A DNA stretch of 64,000 bases from a bacterium (GTDB lineage Bacteria; Armatimonadota; Zipacnadia; Zipacnadales; UBA11051), in the NCBI GenBank assembly GCA_021372615.1, contig JAJFUB010000121.1, positions 62,001 through 126,000 of the forward strand, read 5' to 3'. How positions within the stretch are numbered: the first letter of the stretch is position 1; each line of letters opens with the position of its first letter. Made by a program: the position numbers and the translations under genes. The notes beneath the pieces were generated by a model that made no database searches, was not told where the DNA came from, and was given only the letters and a program-made list of their open reading frames with translations. This document shows, piece after piece, positions 28,594 through 39,000 of the stretch.

Positions 28594-29517
28594 CTATCCC
28601 CCCACCGGTCCAATCCCCGCCCCGTCCAGGATCGCCGGGACGTGCTTGTCCCAGCCCAGCGGCATCATGTGGATGCCCTGGCACAGCGGCTTCAACTCCG
28701 CCACCAGCTTCGCGTGCATCTCGATGCTCTTGGGCACGCGGGTCTCCTTGTCCGCCAGGGCCTCGATCATCCAGTCCGGTACCGTCACGCCCGCCACGTT
28801 GGCGTTCATGTACTTGCCCATCATCGGCGTCTTGAGCACCACGACGCCGGCGAGGATGGGGATCGGGCAGTCGCCCAGTCGCTCCATGAAGCTCTCGAAG
28901 ACCGCCGCGTCGTAGACCGCCTGGGTCTGGCAGAACTGCGCCCCGGCGTCAATCTTCTTGCGCAGCTTCATGATCTGCGGCTCTAGCGGGTCAGCCCCGG
29001 GGTTGACGACGCAGCCGAGCGTGAAGACGGGCGGGTCGCCGTCGAGGGCCTCGCCGTCCACCATCTGATCGGGGTTCTTGCGGTCCGGGTAGTACGCCGA
29101 GTCCTTGCCCTCCATCAGACGGCTGGCGGCCTTCAGCAACTGCACCGAGTCATAGTCGAATACCGGCCTGGCCTGCGGGTGGTCGCCAAGGGTGGTGTAG
29201 TCACCCGTCAGGCACAGCACCTCGGTGACGCCCAGGGCGGCTGCGGAGAGCAGGTCGCTTTGCAGCGCCAGGCGGTTGCGGTCGCGGCAGACCATCTGCA
29301 GTACCGGCGACAGCCCGGCCTCCTGCAGCTTGACGCACCCGACGAGGCTCGAGGCGCGCATCACGGCCGACTGGATGTCCGTCACGTTGATGGCGTGCGC
29401 CCGGCCCCGGTAGAACTCGGCCTCCTCCACCATGTGCTCCAGGTGGCACCCCTTGGGCGGCGCCACTTCCCCGGTGATGATGAACTGCCCGCTGTCAATG
29501 GCTTCGCGAAGTCCCAC
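28594..29517 (-). CDS. metF: Methylenetetrahydrofolate reductase (MetF)
   Basis: 307 residues from the GTG at 29517, which has AGGAG seven bases upstream; a GTG twelve codons earlier has none. The protein shows the TIM-barrel MTHFR pattern: ITGEVAPPKG near the start (catalytic Glu in the first strand), NVTDIQSAVMRASS, CLTGDY and GAQFCQTQAVYD. The enzyme converts 5,10-methylene-THF to 5-methyl-THF with FAD. MetV is encoded downstream in the same operon, as is usual where a two-subunit enzyme is used. The inserted HEPN-like and small genes are transcribed with it. Confidence 0.93.
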   Translation of the reverse strand: MGLREAIDSGQFIITGEVAPPKGCHLEHMVEEAEFYRGRAHAINVTDIQSAVMRASSLVGCVKLQEAGLSPVLQMVCRDRNRLALQSDLLSAAALGVTEVLCLTGDYTTLGDHPQARPVFDYDSVQLLKAASRLMEGKDSAYYPDRKNPDQMVDGEALDGDPPVFTLGCVVNPGADPLEPQIMKLRKKIDAGAQFCQTQAVYDAAVFESFMERLGDCPIPILAGVVVLKTPMMGKYMNANVAGVTVPDWMIEALADKETRVPKSIEMHAKLVAELKPLCQGIHMMPLGWDKHVPAILDGAGIGPVGG

Positions 29518-29725
29518 TGTTCGGCTCCTATCTCGCTCATGTGGTAGCTTCACCTATTCGACAGGGGCGAGCCGATCCCTCCCTCGGCACAGGCCCCCCT
29601 CCTGACGCAGGTGAGGGAGCATTATGTAGCGCATGTAGACCCTGACAGCGGGGAAGAACTGGCGCCGGGCGGCACACCAATATGACAGTGCACCAGGCTA
29701 CAAGCGCCTGACCGGGAGGTCCAGC

Positions 29726-32700
29726 ATGTCACTCGATCCCCTCACCCACAGTCTCTGGCAGAACGTGTTCGTGGTGATCGTCATCGCCCTGACCGTCGGC
29801 GGGCTGCTGCTGGCAGCCACGCTGCCCGCGGACGCCGCGGACCTGTCGCCGCTGGGGCTGTATGTTGTCGGCCCCCGCGAGCTACTGGTAGACAGCACCG
29901 CCGCGCTCCGCATCGTCGTCACTGACCATCGGGCGCGCCGGTCCGCCCAGGGCGCGCTCGTGACCGTACGCCTGACCAAGCCCGACGCCGCCACCGGCGA
30001 ACTGCTCGTGAGCAACCGTGCGGACGCGAGCGGTGTGGTAGACGCCGGCTTCGAGGTGCCCGCGGCCGAGACGGGACAGTACGACCTGCTCATCCGCGCC
30101 CGCTACGGGGACCACCGCGAGGAGACGCGCCAGCGGGTGGCCCTGCGGGTCGCCAACCAGGTGCTGCTCACGACCGACAAGCCGCTGTACAAACCCGCGC
30201 AGATGATCCACATGCGGGCCCTGGCGCTGCGCCGGCCCTCGATGAAGGCGCTGGACGGCGCGCCCGTGGTCTTCGAGGTGAGCGACCCGCGCGGCAACAA
30301 GGTCTTCAAGCACAAGACCGCCTGCAATGACTTCGGCGTCGCCTTCGCGGAGTTCCAGTTGGCGGATGAGATCAACCTGGGCGACTACCGCGTGGTGGCG
30401 CTGGTCGGCGACGAGCGCGCCGAGAAGAGCATCACCGTCAAGCGCTACGTGCTGCCCAAGTTCAAGGTCACCCTCACCCCCGACAAGGCCTACTACCTGC
30501 CCGGTGAGACCGCGAGGGGCACCGTCCAGTGCGACTACTTCTTCGGCAAACCCGTCACGGAGGGGCAGGTCAAGTTGGCCATCAAGACCTTCGACGTGGC
30601 CTTCAAGGACATTGCCAACCTGACCGGCACGACCGACGCCAAGGGGACGTGGCCGTTCGAGGTACGGCTGCCGGCCAGCTTCGTGGGCCAGCCCCTGGAG
30701 CAGGGCAAGGCCTTCCTGCAGTTCGAGGCCGAAGTCAGCGACCAGGCCGAGCACACTGAACGGGCCGTCGTCAGTTCCCGTGTCGCCGCCGCGCCGCTGG
30801 AGATCAAGGCCGTGCCGGAAAGCGGCACGCTCGTGCCCGGCGTGGAGAACATCATCTACGTGCTCGTGACGCGCCCGACTGGCGAGCCGGTGAAGGCCAG
30901 AGTGCGATACGTGCCGGTCGAGGGCGGGCCCAAGGTGCAGGCGGTCTCGGCGGCCGAGATGACGACCGATGACCTGGGCATCGCGGAGCTGCACGTCATT
31001 CCCGAGGCCGCCGCCGGTGGCGCGGGCCCTACACCCAACGCCCGCTTCGGCCGGGGGCGCATGCCCTTCGCAGTCGAACAGCGCGCCTGGCGCGTTGAGG
31101 GCGACGGGCCGACGCAGCCCTGGGCGCTGAAGCTGGCCGCGGCCGCTGCTGACGGCTCGCAGGCCGAGCAGGCGCTGACCGTGCCCGTCGGGAGCGGCAG
31201 CGCGGAGAATGCGCTGCTGCTCCGCACCGACAAGGTGCTCTCCCGTGTCGGTGACGCCATCGAGGCCACCGCGTACACGAAGGGGGGCCGAGGCGCGGTG
31301 TACTTCGATGTCCTCAAGGACCGCCAGACGATGCTGACGCTCGCGGCGGAGCTGGAGAACGGCCAGGCGCGGGTGCGCGTACCGCTGACCCCGGACCTGG
31401 GCGGCAGCATCTGGCTCTCGGCCTACCGCATCGCCCCGAGCGGCGACACCATCCGCGCCACCCGGCCGCTATTCGTGAACCCGGCCAAGGACCTGAACAT
31501 CGGGATCAAGACCGACCACGACACCTATCGGCCCGGCCCCGACAACATCGCCCAGATCAGCTTCAGCGTGACCGATGCCGAGGGGCGGCCGGTCGCCGCG
31601 GCGCTGGGTGTGAACGTCGTGGATGAAAGCCTCTTCGCCATCCAGGAGATGCAGCCGGGCCTGGAAAAGGTCTACTTCTACCTGGAGCAAGAGCTCGCCA
31701 AGCCGCGCTACGAGATCCACGGGCTGGGGATGCCCGCGCTCATCGCGCTGAAGCCGGATGCAGAGCCGATCCCGGTCGAGCGCGACCCGCGCAAGCAGCA
31801 GGCGGCCCGGGTCATGTTCGCCTCGGTCAAGGCGCCCGACACTCCGATGTTCAGCGCCGACACCTACACCACGCGGCTCAACGAGGCCAAACAGAAGTGG
31901 CTCGAGCAACTGCAGCCGAAGGCGCAGAAGATCCAGCAGGCCATCCAGCAGTACAACGGCCGTGAGGGCGGCAGGCATGAACTCACGCCCAAGGACGGCC
32001 TGGCCCCGCTCGTGGCCGCGAAGCTGCTGACCAATGACGACCTGCTGGACGTGTGGGGCACCCCCTTTGGCATCAAGCCCATGGACCCCGAGGCCAAGGT
32101 GCTCTATGGCGTGATCCTGTGGTCATGGGGTCCGGACAAGGCGAAGGACACCGAGGACGACATGTTCCTCTCGACCGCTTGGAGTTGGACCTGGTTCTCC
32201 TCGCTGGAGGACGCCGCGGCGGGTGGTGGGCGGGTGCTGCGGGGGATGGCCATGGACGGCGCCATGCCGGTGCCGATGGTGGCCGCGGCCCCCGGCTTCG
32301 CCAAGGGCGCCCGCGGCGAAGCGGGCATGGGCGGGGCGGGGGCGCCGGCGGCGACGGCGGCCGAGAAGCCCGTGCGGGTGCGGCAGTTCTTCCCCGAGAC
32401 GCTCCTGGTCGAGCCGGCGCTCATCACCGACCAGCGCGGCCAGGCGACCCTCAAGGTCCCCATGGCCGACTCCATCACCTCCTGGCGCCTCACCGCGCTG
32501 GCCAACACGGTCAACGGCAGCCTCGGCTCCACGACCGGCAACCTGCGCTGCTTCCAGGACTTCTTCATTGACATTGACCTGCCCGTGTCGCTCACCCAGG
32601 GCGACCGCGTGTCCATCCCCGTGGCGGTCTACAACTACCTGCCGCAGGCGCAGAAGGTGCGTCTGGAGCTGACGAAGGCCGACTGGTTCGAGCTGACCGG

Positions 32701-34513
32701 CCCGGACAAGCACGAGTTGGAGATCGCGGCCAATGACGTGGATGTGCGCTACTTCACCATCACGGCCAAGAAGCTGGGCAGCGGCAAGATCCTCGTGCAC
32801 GGCACTGGCAGCCGCATGAGCGATGCCATCGAGCGCGTGGCCGACGTCGAGCCCAACGGCAAGCTGATGGAAGAGAGCAAGAGCGGACGGATCGGCGCCG
32901 GCGAGCCCGTCAGCCAGACCGTCACGATCCCGGAGGGGGCCGTCGCCGACGCCAGCAACATCCTGGTCAAGGTCTACCCCGGCATCTTCTCGCAGGTGGT
33001 CGAGGGTCTCGATAGCATCCTGCGGATGCCCTGTGGCTGCTTCGAACAGACCTCGTCGAGCACGTATCCGAATGTGCTGGTGCTCGACTACATGAAGTCC
33101 GTCAACAAGATCAGCCCCGAGATCCGCATGAAGGCCGAGGGCTTCATCAACACGGGCTACCAGCGGCTGGTGTCGTTCGAGGTCAAGGGCGGCGGGTTCT
33201 CATGGTTCGGTGACGCGCCGGCGAACAAGGTCCTGACCGCCTTCGGCGTGATGGAGTTCTCGGACATGGCGCGCGTGCACGAGGTGGACCCGAACCTGAT
33301 CGCCCGCACCCAGCAATGGCTGCTCTCCCAGCAGCAGGCCGACGGTTCCTGGCAGGCGGACAAGCAGTACCTGCACCAGGAGGCCTGGGGCCGCATCCAG
33401 AACAGCGCGCTCCCGCCGACCGCGTACCTCAACTGGGCGCTGGCCTATAGCGGCTGCAAACTCGAGGGCGTGAAGAAGGCCGATGGCTGGCTGCGACAAC
33501 ACGCCGACGAAGCGCAGGACCCCTACGTGCTGGCCATGGTCGCCAACGCCCTGGTGCAGGGCGACCTCGTGCTCGGCGGCGCATCGCGGAGCGATGCGCG
33601 CGGCGAGACGACCAGCGTCACCAACAGGGCCTTGGACCGGCTCATCGGCATGGCCAAGCGCGAGAAGGGGCAGATGTGGTGGGAGAGCAAGATGACCGGC
33701 ATCACGCACAGCAGCGGCCAGAGCGCAGACCTGGAGGCCACCGGCATGGCGGCCCTGGCGCTCATCGCCGCCGCCCGCAGCGGTGAGGCCACTGAGGTCC
33801 TCAACTACCTCATCGCCAAGAAGGACCCGCAGGGCACCTGGTACTCCACCCAGGCGACGACGCTGGCCCTGCGCGCCCTGATGGCTGCCCAGAAGGGCGC
33901 GACGGCCCAGGTGGACGCCCAGGTGGCGGTGGAGGTCAACGGCAAGACGCTGGACACCTTCAAGCTGACGCCTGACAACGCCGACGTGTTGCGGCAAGTG
34001 GATGCCCGGTCGGTCGTCAAGCCCGGCGCGAACACCGTGAGCATCAAGTTCACCGGCAAGGGCAGCAGCCTGTATCAGGTCGTCGGCAAGTACTACATGC
34101 CGTGGGCGCAGATCAAGCCGGCCCCCGGCGAGGCGCTCGACATTGACCTGAAGTACGACCGCACCACCCTCGCCAAGGATGACATGGTCACGGCCGATGT
34201 GACCGTGACGAACAAGCTGCCCGCCACCACGAGCATGATCATCGTGGATCTGGGCATTCCGCCGGGGTTCGAGGTGCAGGCTGAGGACTTCGAGAACCTG
34301 ATCGAGAAGGAGACGCTGCAGAAGTACACGCTCACAGGCCGGCAGGTCATCTGCTATGTGGAGAAGCTGACCCCGCAGCAGGTCCTGAAGTTCAGCTACC
34401 GTCTGCGGGCCAAGTACCCGATCCGCGCCCAGACGCCCAAGAGCCGTGTGTACGAGTATTACAACACGGACCGCCAGGCCGAAGCGCGGCCGGTAGATGT
34501 GGTGGTGCAGTGA
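29726..34513 (+). CDS. Alpha-2-macroglobulin-family thioester protein
   Basis: 1595 residues. ATG with GGGAGG six bases upstream. A membrane-spanning leader (about 12-34) suggests secretion or anchoring. The macroglobulin beta-sandwich repeats run from about residue 40 (YRPGQ-like KPLYKPAQMIHMRAL). A bait-like Gly/Ala-rich stretch (about 835-880) precedes FFPETLLVEPALITD. The thioester motif CFEQ is at 1105-1108 (Cys1105, Gln1108), followed by the alpha/alpha terpenoid-cyclase-like thioester domain and a C-terminal receptor-binding-like sandwich. Such proteins trap proteases covalently and protect the cell envelope. The common partner penicillin-binding protein 1C is not adjacent. A strong hairpin and repeats follow. 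Confidence 0.93.
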   Translation: MSLDPLTHSLWQNVFVVIVIALTVGGLLLAATLPADAADLSPLGLYVVGPRELLVDSTAALRIVVTDHRARRSAQGALVTVRLTKPDAATGELLVSNRADASGVVDAGFEVPAAETGQYDLLIRARYGDHREETRQRVALRVANQVLLTTDKPLYKPAQMIHMRALALRRPSMKALDGAPVVFEVSDPRGNKVFKHKTACNDFGVAFAEFQLADEINLGDYRVVALVGDERAEKSITVKRYVLPKFKVTLTPDKAYYLPGETARGTVQCDYFFGKPVTEGQVKLAIKTFDVAFKDIANLTGTTDAKGTWPFEVRLPASFVGQPLEQGKAFLQFEAEVSDQAEHTERAVVSSRVAAAPLEIKAVPESGTLVPGVENIIYVLVTRPTGEPVKARVRYVPVEGGPKVQAVSAAEMTTDDLGIAELHVIPEAAAGGAGPTPNARFGRGRMPFAVEQRAWRVEGDGPTQPWALKLAAAAADGSQAEQALTVPVGSGSAENALLLRTDKVLSRVGDAIEATAYTKGGRGAVYFDVLKDRQTMLTLAAELENGQARVRVPLTPDLGGSIWLSAYRIAPSGDTIRATRPLFVNPAKDLNIGIKTDHDTYRPGPDNIAQISFSVTDAEGRPVAAALGVNVVDESLFAIQEMQPGLEKVYFYLEQELAKPRYEIHGLGMPALIALKPDAEPIPVERDPRKQQAARVMFASVKAPDTPMFSADTYTTRLNEAKQKWLEQLQPKAQKIQQAIQQYNGREGGRHELTPKDGLAPLVAAKLLTNDDLLDVWGTPFGIKPMDPEAKVLYGVILWSWGPDKAKDTEDDMFLSTAWSWTWFSSLEDAAAGGGRVLRGMAMDGAMPVPMVAAAPGFAKGARGEAGMGGAGAPAATAAEKPVRVRQFFPETLLVEPALITDQRGQATLKVPMADSITSWRLTALANTVNGSLGSTTGNLRCFQDFFIDIDLPVSLTQGDRVSIPVAVYNYLPQAQKVRLELTKADWFELTGPDKHELEIAANDVDVRYFTITAKKLGSGKILVHGTGSRMSDAIERVADVEPNGKLMEESKSGRIGAGEPVSQTVTIPEGAVADASNILVKVYPGIFSQVVEGLDSILRMPCGCFEQTSSSTYPNVLVLDYMKSVNKISPEIRMKAEGFINTGYQRLVSFEVKGGGFSWFGDAPANKVLTAFGVMEFSDMARVHEVDPNLIARTQQWLLSQQQADGSWQADKQYLHQEAWGRIQNSALPPTAYLNWALAYSGCKLEGVKKADGWLRQHADEAQDPYVLAMVANALVQGDLVLGGASRSDARGETTSVTNRALDRLIGMAKREKGQMWWESKMTGITHSSGQSADLEATGMAALALIAAARSGEATEVLNYLIAKKDPQGTWYSTQATTLALRALMAAQKGATAQVDAQVAVEVNGKTLDTFKLTPDNADVLRQVDARSVVKPGANTVSIKFTGKGSSLYQVVGKYYMPWAQIKPAPGEALDIDLKYDRTTLAKDDMVTADVTVTNKLPATTSMIIVDLGIPPGFEVQAEDFENLIEKETLQKYTLTGRQVICYVEKLTPQQVLKFSYRLRAKYPIRAQTPKSRVYEYYNTDRQAEARPVDVVVQ

Positions 34514-34519
34514 CGGTGG

Positions 34520-34556
34520 GGGCTGGGGATTGGGGATTGGGCATTGGGCATTGGGG
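34520..34556. repeat. G-rich direct repeats
   Basis: Tandem GGGGATT and GGGCATT units form four to five closely spaced G-runs on the plus strand, just after the macroglobulin stop. They could fold into a G-quadruplex; no gene is seen in 34514-34677. Confidence 0.5.
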
Positions 34557-34569
34557 AAGGACGAGGCAG

Positions 34570-34592
34570 GGCCGGCCATGGTGGCCGGCCCT
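34570..34592. terminator. Hairpin downstream of the macroglobulin gene
   Basis: GGGCCGGCCATGGTGGCCGGCCC is an almost perfect palindrome between the converging macroglobulin and solute-binding genes. There is no T-run, so its termination activity is uncertain. Confidence 0.5.
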
Positions 34593-34602
34593 GCCGTTTG
34601 GA

Positions 34603-34677
34603 CCGCGGGCTTTCCAGCCCGCGGGGTCGTACGTGAGGACGGCAAAGGCGCGGGCTGGAAAGCCCGCGCTCCTACGG
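34603..34677. repeat. Two inverted copies of a palindromic element (family B)
   Basis: CCGCGGGCTTTCCAGCCCGC (34603-34622) and GCGCGGGCTGGAAAGCCCGC (34648-34667), the second followed by GCTCCTACGG. The pair abuts the stop codon of the solute-binding protein gene. The same core plus GCTCCTACGG is found in frame in the GH2 gene at 61619-61645. Confidence 0.7.
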
Positions 34678-35994
34678 CTACTTCCCCCGCAGCTTCTGCA
34701 GCATGGCGTTCACATCCGCCGCGGCCTTCTTCAGGCCCGCCTGCACTGTGGTCTTGCCCACCCAGATCAGATCGAGCTGGTTCTGGATCAGGTCCTTGAC
34801 CTGCGACCACTCGGGGATGTTCTCGGCCTGACGGGCATAGCTCAGGGCGTCCACGAAGACCTTGCGGTTGTAGTCGGTCTCAGTCTGGGCATAGGCGCCG
34901 TTGAGCACCGACAGTCGCGAGGGCATCTTCTCCAACCGGTCGGCCATCATCGTCTGGGCCTCGGCTGACAGCAGGTAGTGGAACAGCTCCCAGGCCTCGT
35001 CCGGGTGCTTGGTGCCCGACCAGATGCCGTAGTTTTCGGTCCCCAGCAGCGTAGCCGGCGCCTGCTTGCGCGGCAGCGGCGCCACATCCCACTGCAGGTT
35101 CTTGGTCTGGCGCAGCAGTTGGATGTCCCACGGGCCGGTCATGTACATGGCGATGTGGCCCTGTACGAAGGCGTTGAGGGCCGCGTTCTGCTCGGCGTTG
35201 TCCGACGAGGCCGCTACCTTGTGCTTGTAGCGCAGGTCGTACAGGAACTGGACGGCCTCCGTGGCCGCGGGGGAGTCGAGCACGCACTGGCTCCGGTCCT
35301 CGCTCATCAGCGCGCCGCCGTTCTGCCACAGCCACGGGTACATGCGCGCGCCCCAGAAGTCTATCACGCAGCCCCACTGGTCCGGCTTGCCGTCGCCGCT
35401 CGTGTCCTTGGTCAGCGCCTTGGCGCTCTTCAGATAGTCATCCCAGGTCCACGACTTGCCGCTGGCCGGATAGGGCACTTTGGCTTCGTCGAACAGGGTC
35501 TTGTTGTAGAAGAGCGAGTAGACGGAGGTGTAGCGCGGGAGGGAGTACAGCTTGCCCTCGTAGCGGCAGATGTCCAGGATGGCCGGGCTGAAGTCCTGCT
35601 CGTCGCCAGCCTGCTTGACGCGGTCGCCGATGTCCAGGAGCGCGCCCTTGGCGGCCATGGGGATGAAGAAGGCTCCGTGGATGGCCATGACATCCGGTCC
35701 GGCCTGCCCCGAGATCATCGTCTGCAGCTTCGTCATGGCCTGCTGGCTGCCGCCGGGAGCGTTCTGCAGCTCCACGGTGATCTTCGGGTGCGACTGCTCG
35801 AACTTCTTGATGAGTTCGAGGTTGACGGCCTCCTCATCGGGAGGCGTGTAGGTGAACAGCACGAGCTTGGTGCCGGCGCCCTGGCCGGGCCCGGCGGCCG
35901 CTCCGGGCGGCTGCGTCGGCTGCTCCACACGGGTGCAGCCGTAGAGCGTCAGGACCAGCAACGGCAGCAGCAACAGTAACCACCAGCGAGACAT
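34678..35994 (-). CDS. Sugar ABC transporter substrate-binding lipoprotein (family 1)
   Basis: 438 residues from the ATG at 35994, with GGAGGG upstream. The signal peptide ends in a lipobox with Cys20 (LTLYGC), so it is a membrane-anchored lipoprotein. The mature part matches extracellular solute-binding proteins of family 1 (VLFTYTPPDEEAVNLELIKK, DVMAIHGAFF, YSLPRYTSVYSLFYNK, FVQGHIAMYMTGPWD). These proteins deliver oligosaccharides to an ABC importer. No importer permease or ATPase gene lies beside it, so the rest of the system must be outside the window. Its neighbours on both sides are secreted proteins. Confidence 0.92.
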   Translation of the reverse strand: MSRWWLLLLLPLLVLTLYGCTRVEQPTQPPGAAAGPGQGAGTKLVLFTYTPPDEEAVNLELIKKFEQSHPKITVELQNAPGGSQQAMTKLQTMISGQAGPDVMAIHGAFFIPMAAKGALLDIGDRVKQAGDEQDFSPAILDICRYEGKLYSLPRYTSVYSLFYNKTLFDEAKVPYPASGKSWTWDDYLKSAKALTKDTSGDGKPDQWGCVIDFWGARMYPWLWQNGGALMSEDRSQCVLDSPAATEAVQFLYDLRYKHKVAASSDNAEQNAALNAFVQGHIAMYMTGPWDIQLLRQTKNLQWDVAPLPRKQAPATLLGTENYGIWSGTKHPDEAWELFHYLLSAEAQTMMADRLEKMPSRLSVLNGAYAQTETDYNRKVFVDALSYARQAENIPEWSQVKDLIQNQLDLIWVGKTTVQAGLKKAAADVNAMLQKLRGK

Positions 35995-36089
35995 GAGGAA
36001 CCCTCCGCTTGTCGTAAGCGCCATAGCGGCGCAGAAGTGTAGCGACTAGTGTCGCGTCGGCGCGCGCCCCCTTGTGCCTAGGCGGCGGC

Positions 36090-39000
36090 TCAGTACGCGA
36101 ACCCCGCCACCATGCCCTTGGCGGTCGTGATGACCACCTGAGGCTTTCCGCCGGCCGTCACGCCCATGATCTGGTTCGGGGTGCCGTCCACGTGGCCCCG
36201 CAGCGTGGTCTTGCCCTGCGCCCCCAGCTGCAGCACATCCCCGTTCTCCAGGCCGACGATCAGGGCCGGCGCGCCCTGGCTCGTGACCGCCTTCAGCACC
36301 GTCGCCGCCACCGGCAGCCGCACGGACCACAGCTTCTTGAGCTGGCAGTCCAGGACCACCAGCAGCCCGGCCGAGGTCGCCACGATGACCTCCTGCTTCC
36401 CATCCCCGTTGAGGTCCATGATATCCAGGTCGCGCAGGTTGCGGGTGGGGATCGGGTCGCCCGGGCCGAACTGCGCGTTGTATAGTGGCGCGCCGTCCTC
36501 GTCCCACACCGTCACGCGGTTCCAGATGCCGTTGATCTCCGAGACGGCTTCCTTCTTGCCGTCGCCGTTCAGGTCGGCAATGCACAGGTGGTCGCGGCTC
36601 ATGTTGGCCCAGCCGCCGACATAGGTATGCCCGGCCGGGACGCCGTGGAACGAGTAGTGCAGGTCCATCTTCTTGTTGTTCAGCACGTACACCGCGTGCG
36701 ATTCCGTCGGCTCCTTGGCGAAGAGCAGATCAGTGCTGCCATCGGCGCGGGGGTTGAGCCAGAAGTGACTGCCCGCACCCCAGAAGGCCGGCAGACGCTT
36801 GACCAGCTTGCCCTGCTCGTCCACGATCTCCAGCGTGCAGGCGCTACCCAGGAAGCACTGCTCCTGGCCGTCGAGGAAGACGCCGCTGCCGAGGCCATAG
36901 ATGCCCGGGTGGGCGCTCTTGAACCAGTACTGCTTGGCCGCCTCCAACACCGCCGGGTCCATCTCCGACACGAAGGTCCACTTCCGCTGGCCCAGCTCGT
37001 CGAAGGCGATGAGCTTCTCATCCACGCAGCCCGCCAGCAGCAGCTTGGGCTTGTCCCACCAGTGCAGGTTGCGGATGTTGCCGTCCGTCTCGAAGCGCCG
37101 CACCGGCTGCCCCTCGGGGGTGAGCACATGGATGACCTTGTCCGTGGCGATCGCCAGCAGCGGGCCCTGCGAGCTGTTCATCTGCACGATCGAGGAGGCC
37201 TTGGCGCCCACATTGGCCTGCAGCGCGGGTGCCCAGGCGGCGCCCTCGGGGGTGACGGGGCGGTTGGCCTCGGCCAGGGCGGCCGTGCGGGCCTGCTGCC
37301 CCTGCTGCAGCAGGGCGGCGAGGGCCGCAGCGTTGTCCGTCGCGGGCTTCGCGCCGGTGATCTCGACCCGGCCGGCCTGCAGCGTGACGGTGGTCAGGCC
37401 GTCGGCAGTTGTCGTTGGCAGCGCCTGCCCGTCGGCCATCAGCTTCGCCCCGGCCGCGAGGCGCAGTTGCAGCTTCGTATCGGCGGCCGTGACCACGCAC
37501 AGCTTGCCGCCGGCGAAGTCCCAGTCCGCGTTGACCGGCTGGTCGGCCTGCAGCACTGCCTCCTGCAGGCCCGCCGAGGTCATGTCATGGCCGTAGAGAT
37601 GATCGGCCGCGAGGAGGGCCAGCTTGGCCCTGTTCTTCTGGAACTCGCCGACGCTGGCAACGCCGGGGGCGGGGAGGGACAGCGCCGCGGCGTTCGGCGC
37701 GATCTGCAGGCACGCCAGCGGCGGCTGGCCTTCGGCGCTCTGCGCCAGCAGATAGAAGGCAGTGCGGCGCCCGTCCTTGTGCACCGGGCCCTGCCAGTTC
37801 ATCGTGATGGTCCCGCCGCCTGTCGTCCCCTGCACGTCGCCGGGGCGCAGTTCGAAGTACGAGGCGGTGCCGGCGCTGACGGCCTGTGGAGTCTTGAGGC
37901 TCAGCCCGCGCAAGGCCATGTTCATGAGGTCCACGCCGGGATGAGGCCCGATGACCTCGACGCGCAGCACATGCTGCCCCGCAGTGAGCTTGACCTGGCC
38001 CAGCGAGGTCTGACTCTCCACAATGCCATCGGCGTAGCCGTCGAAGTCCTTGCCGAGCGGCTTGCCGTCCAGGCTGAAGCGCACGACGCCGCGGTCTTTG
38101 TAGCTGAGGGTGTCGGCGAACAGCTCGCCGCTGACCTCGTTGGCGACCGTGAAGGGCATCTCCAGCCACTGCCCCGGCTGGCGACCACGCAGGAGGACCG
38201 CGCCGTAGCCGTCGAGCAACGCGATCATCTCGGGCGTGGGCGGATTGGTGGTGCACTTGGCTTCCGGCGCGCGCCACAGCACCCACCCGGGCAGGTTGAC
38301 CGCCGAGCCGGGGGCCTGCACCCGCACCGCCTGCTCCTTGGGATTCCACGCCCCGGAGACGACCTGCCATAGCGTCGAGACCTTCATGTTCTGGCTGTCT
38401 TCTGCGAAGGTCAGGTCATCCACGATGAGCCCGTACTTGCCGGTGCGGTGGACGAGGGTGCGCTGCCAGGCGCAGAAGGGCATGTTGGGCACTTCGCCCA
38501 CGGCGGTGGCCATGGGGCCCACGACGTCGCGGTAGCGCAGGGCGCCATCCATCGGCACCTGCGGGGACACCATGCCGTCGGCGCTGGTGAGCACCTGGTT
38601 CATGTAGCCCTGCAGCAGCGTGCGCCCGTTGAGACGGTATTCGAGCACATCGTAGGTGTGATACGGGTTGCGCGAGGCGCCGTTATACCCGTCGAGGAGG
38701 ATGAAGTCACCGCCGGCGTCGGGCGCGCTGCGGAAGCTGCCGTTGAGGAAGGACTCGTCGAGCTTGAAGCCGGTGCCGCGCCCCTGCCACATGGGCTTGG
38801 GTATCGGGTTGATGGTCCACTTCCCGACCAGGTCCAGCGGCATCGCGGGCTTGATGGTCTCCTCCGGCCAGAATGACTGCCCCAGGCGGAAGACGTTCGT
38901 GTCCATCCCGGTGCGTTCGCGGTAGGTGATCCAACGGCCATCGCCCGTCAGATACGCGGCCTTGTTCAGGAAGTCCAGTGCGGCCGAGCTGAGCGCCCAG

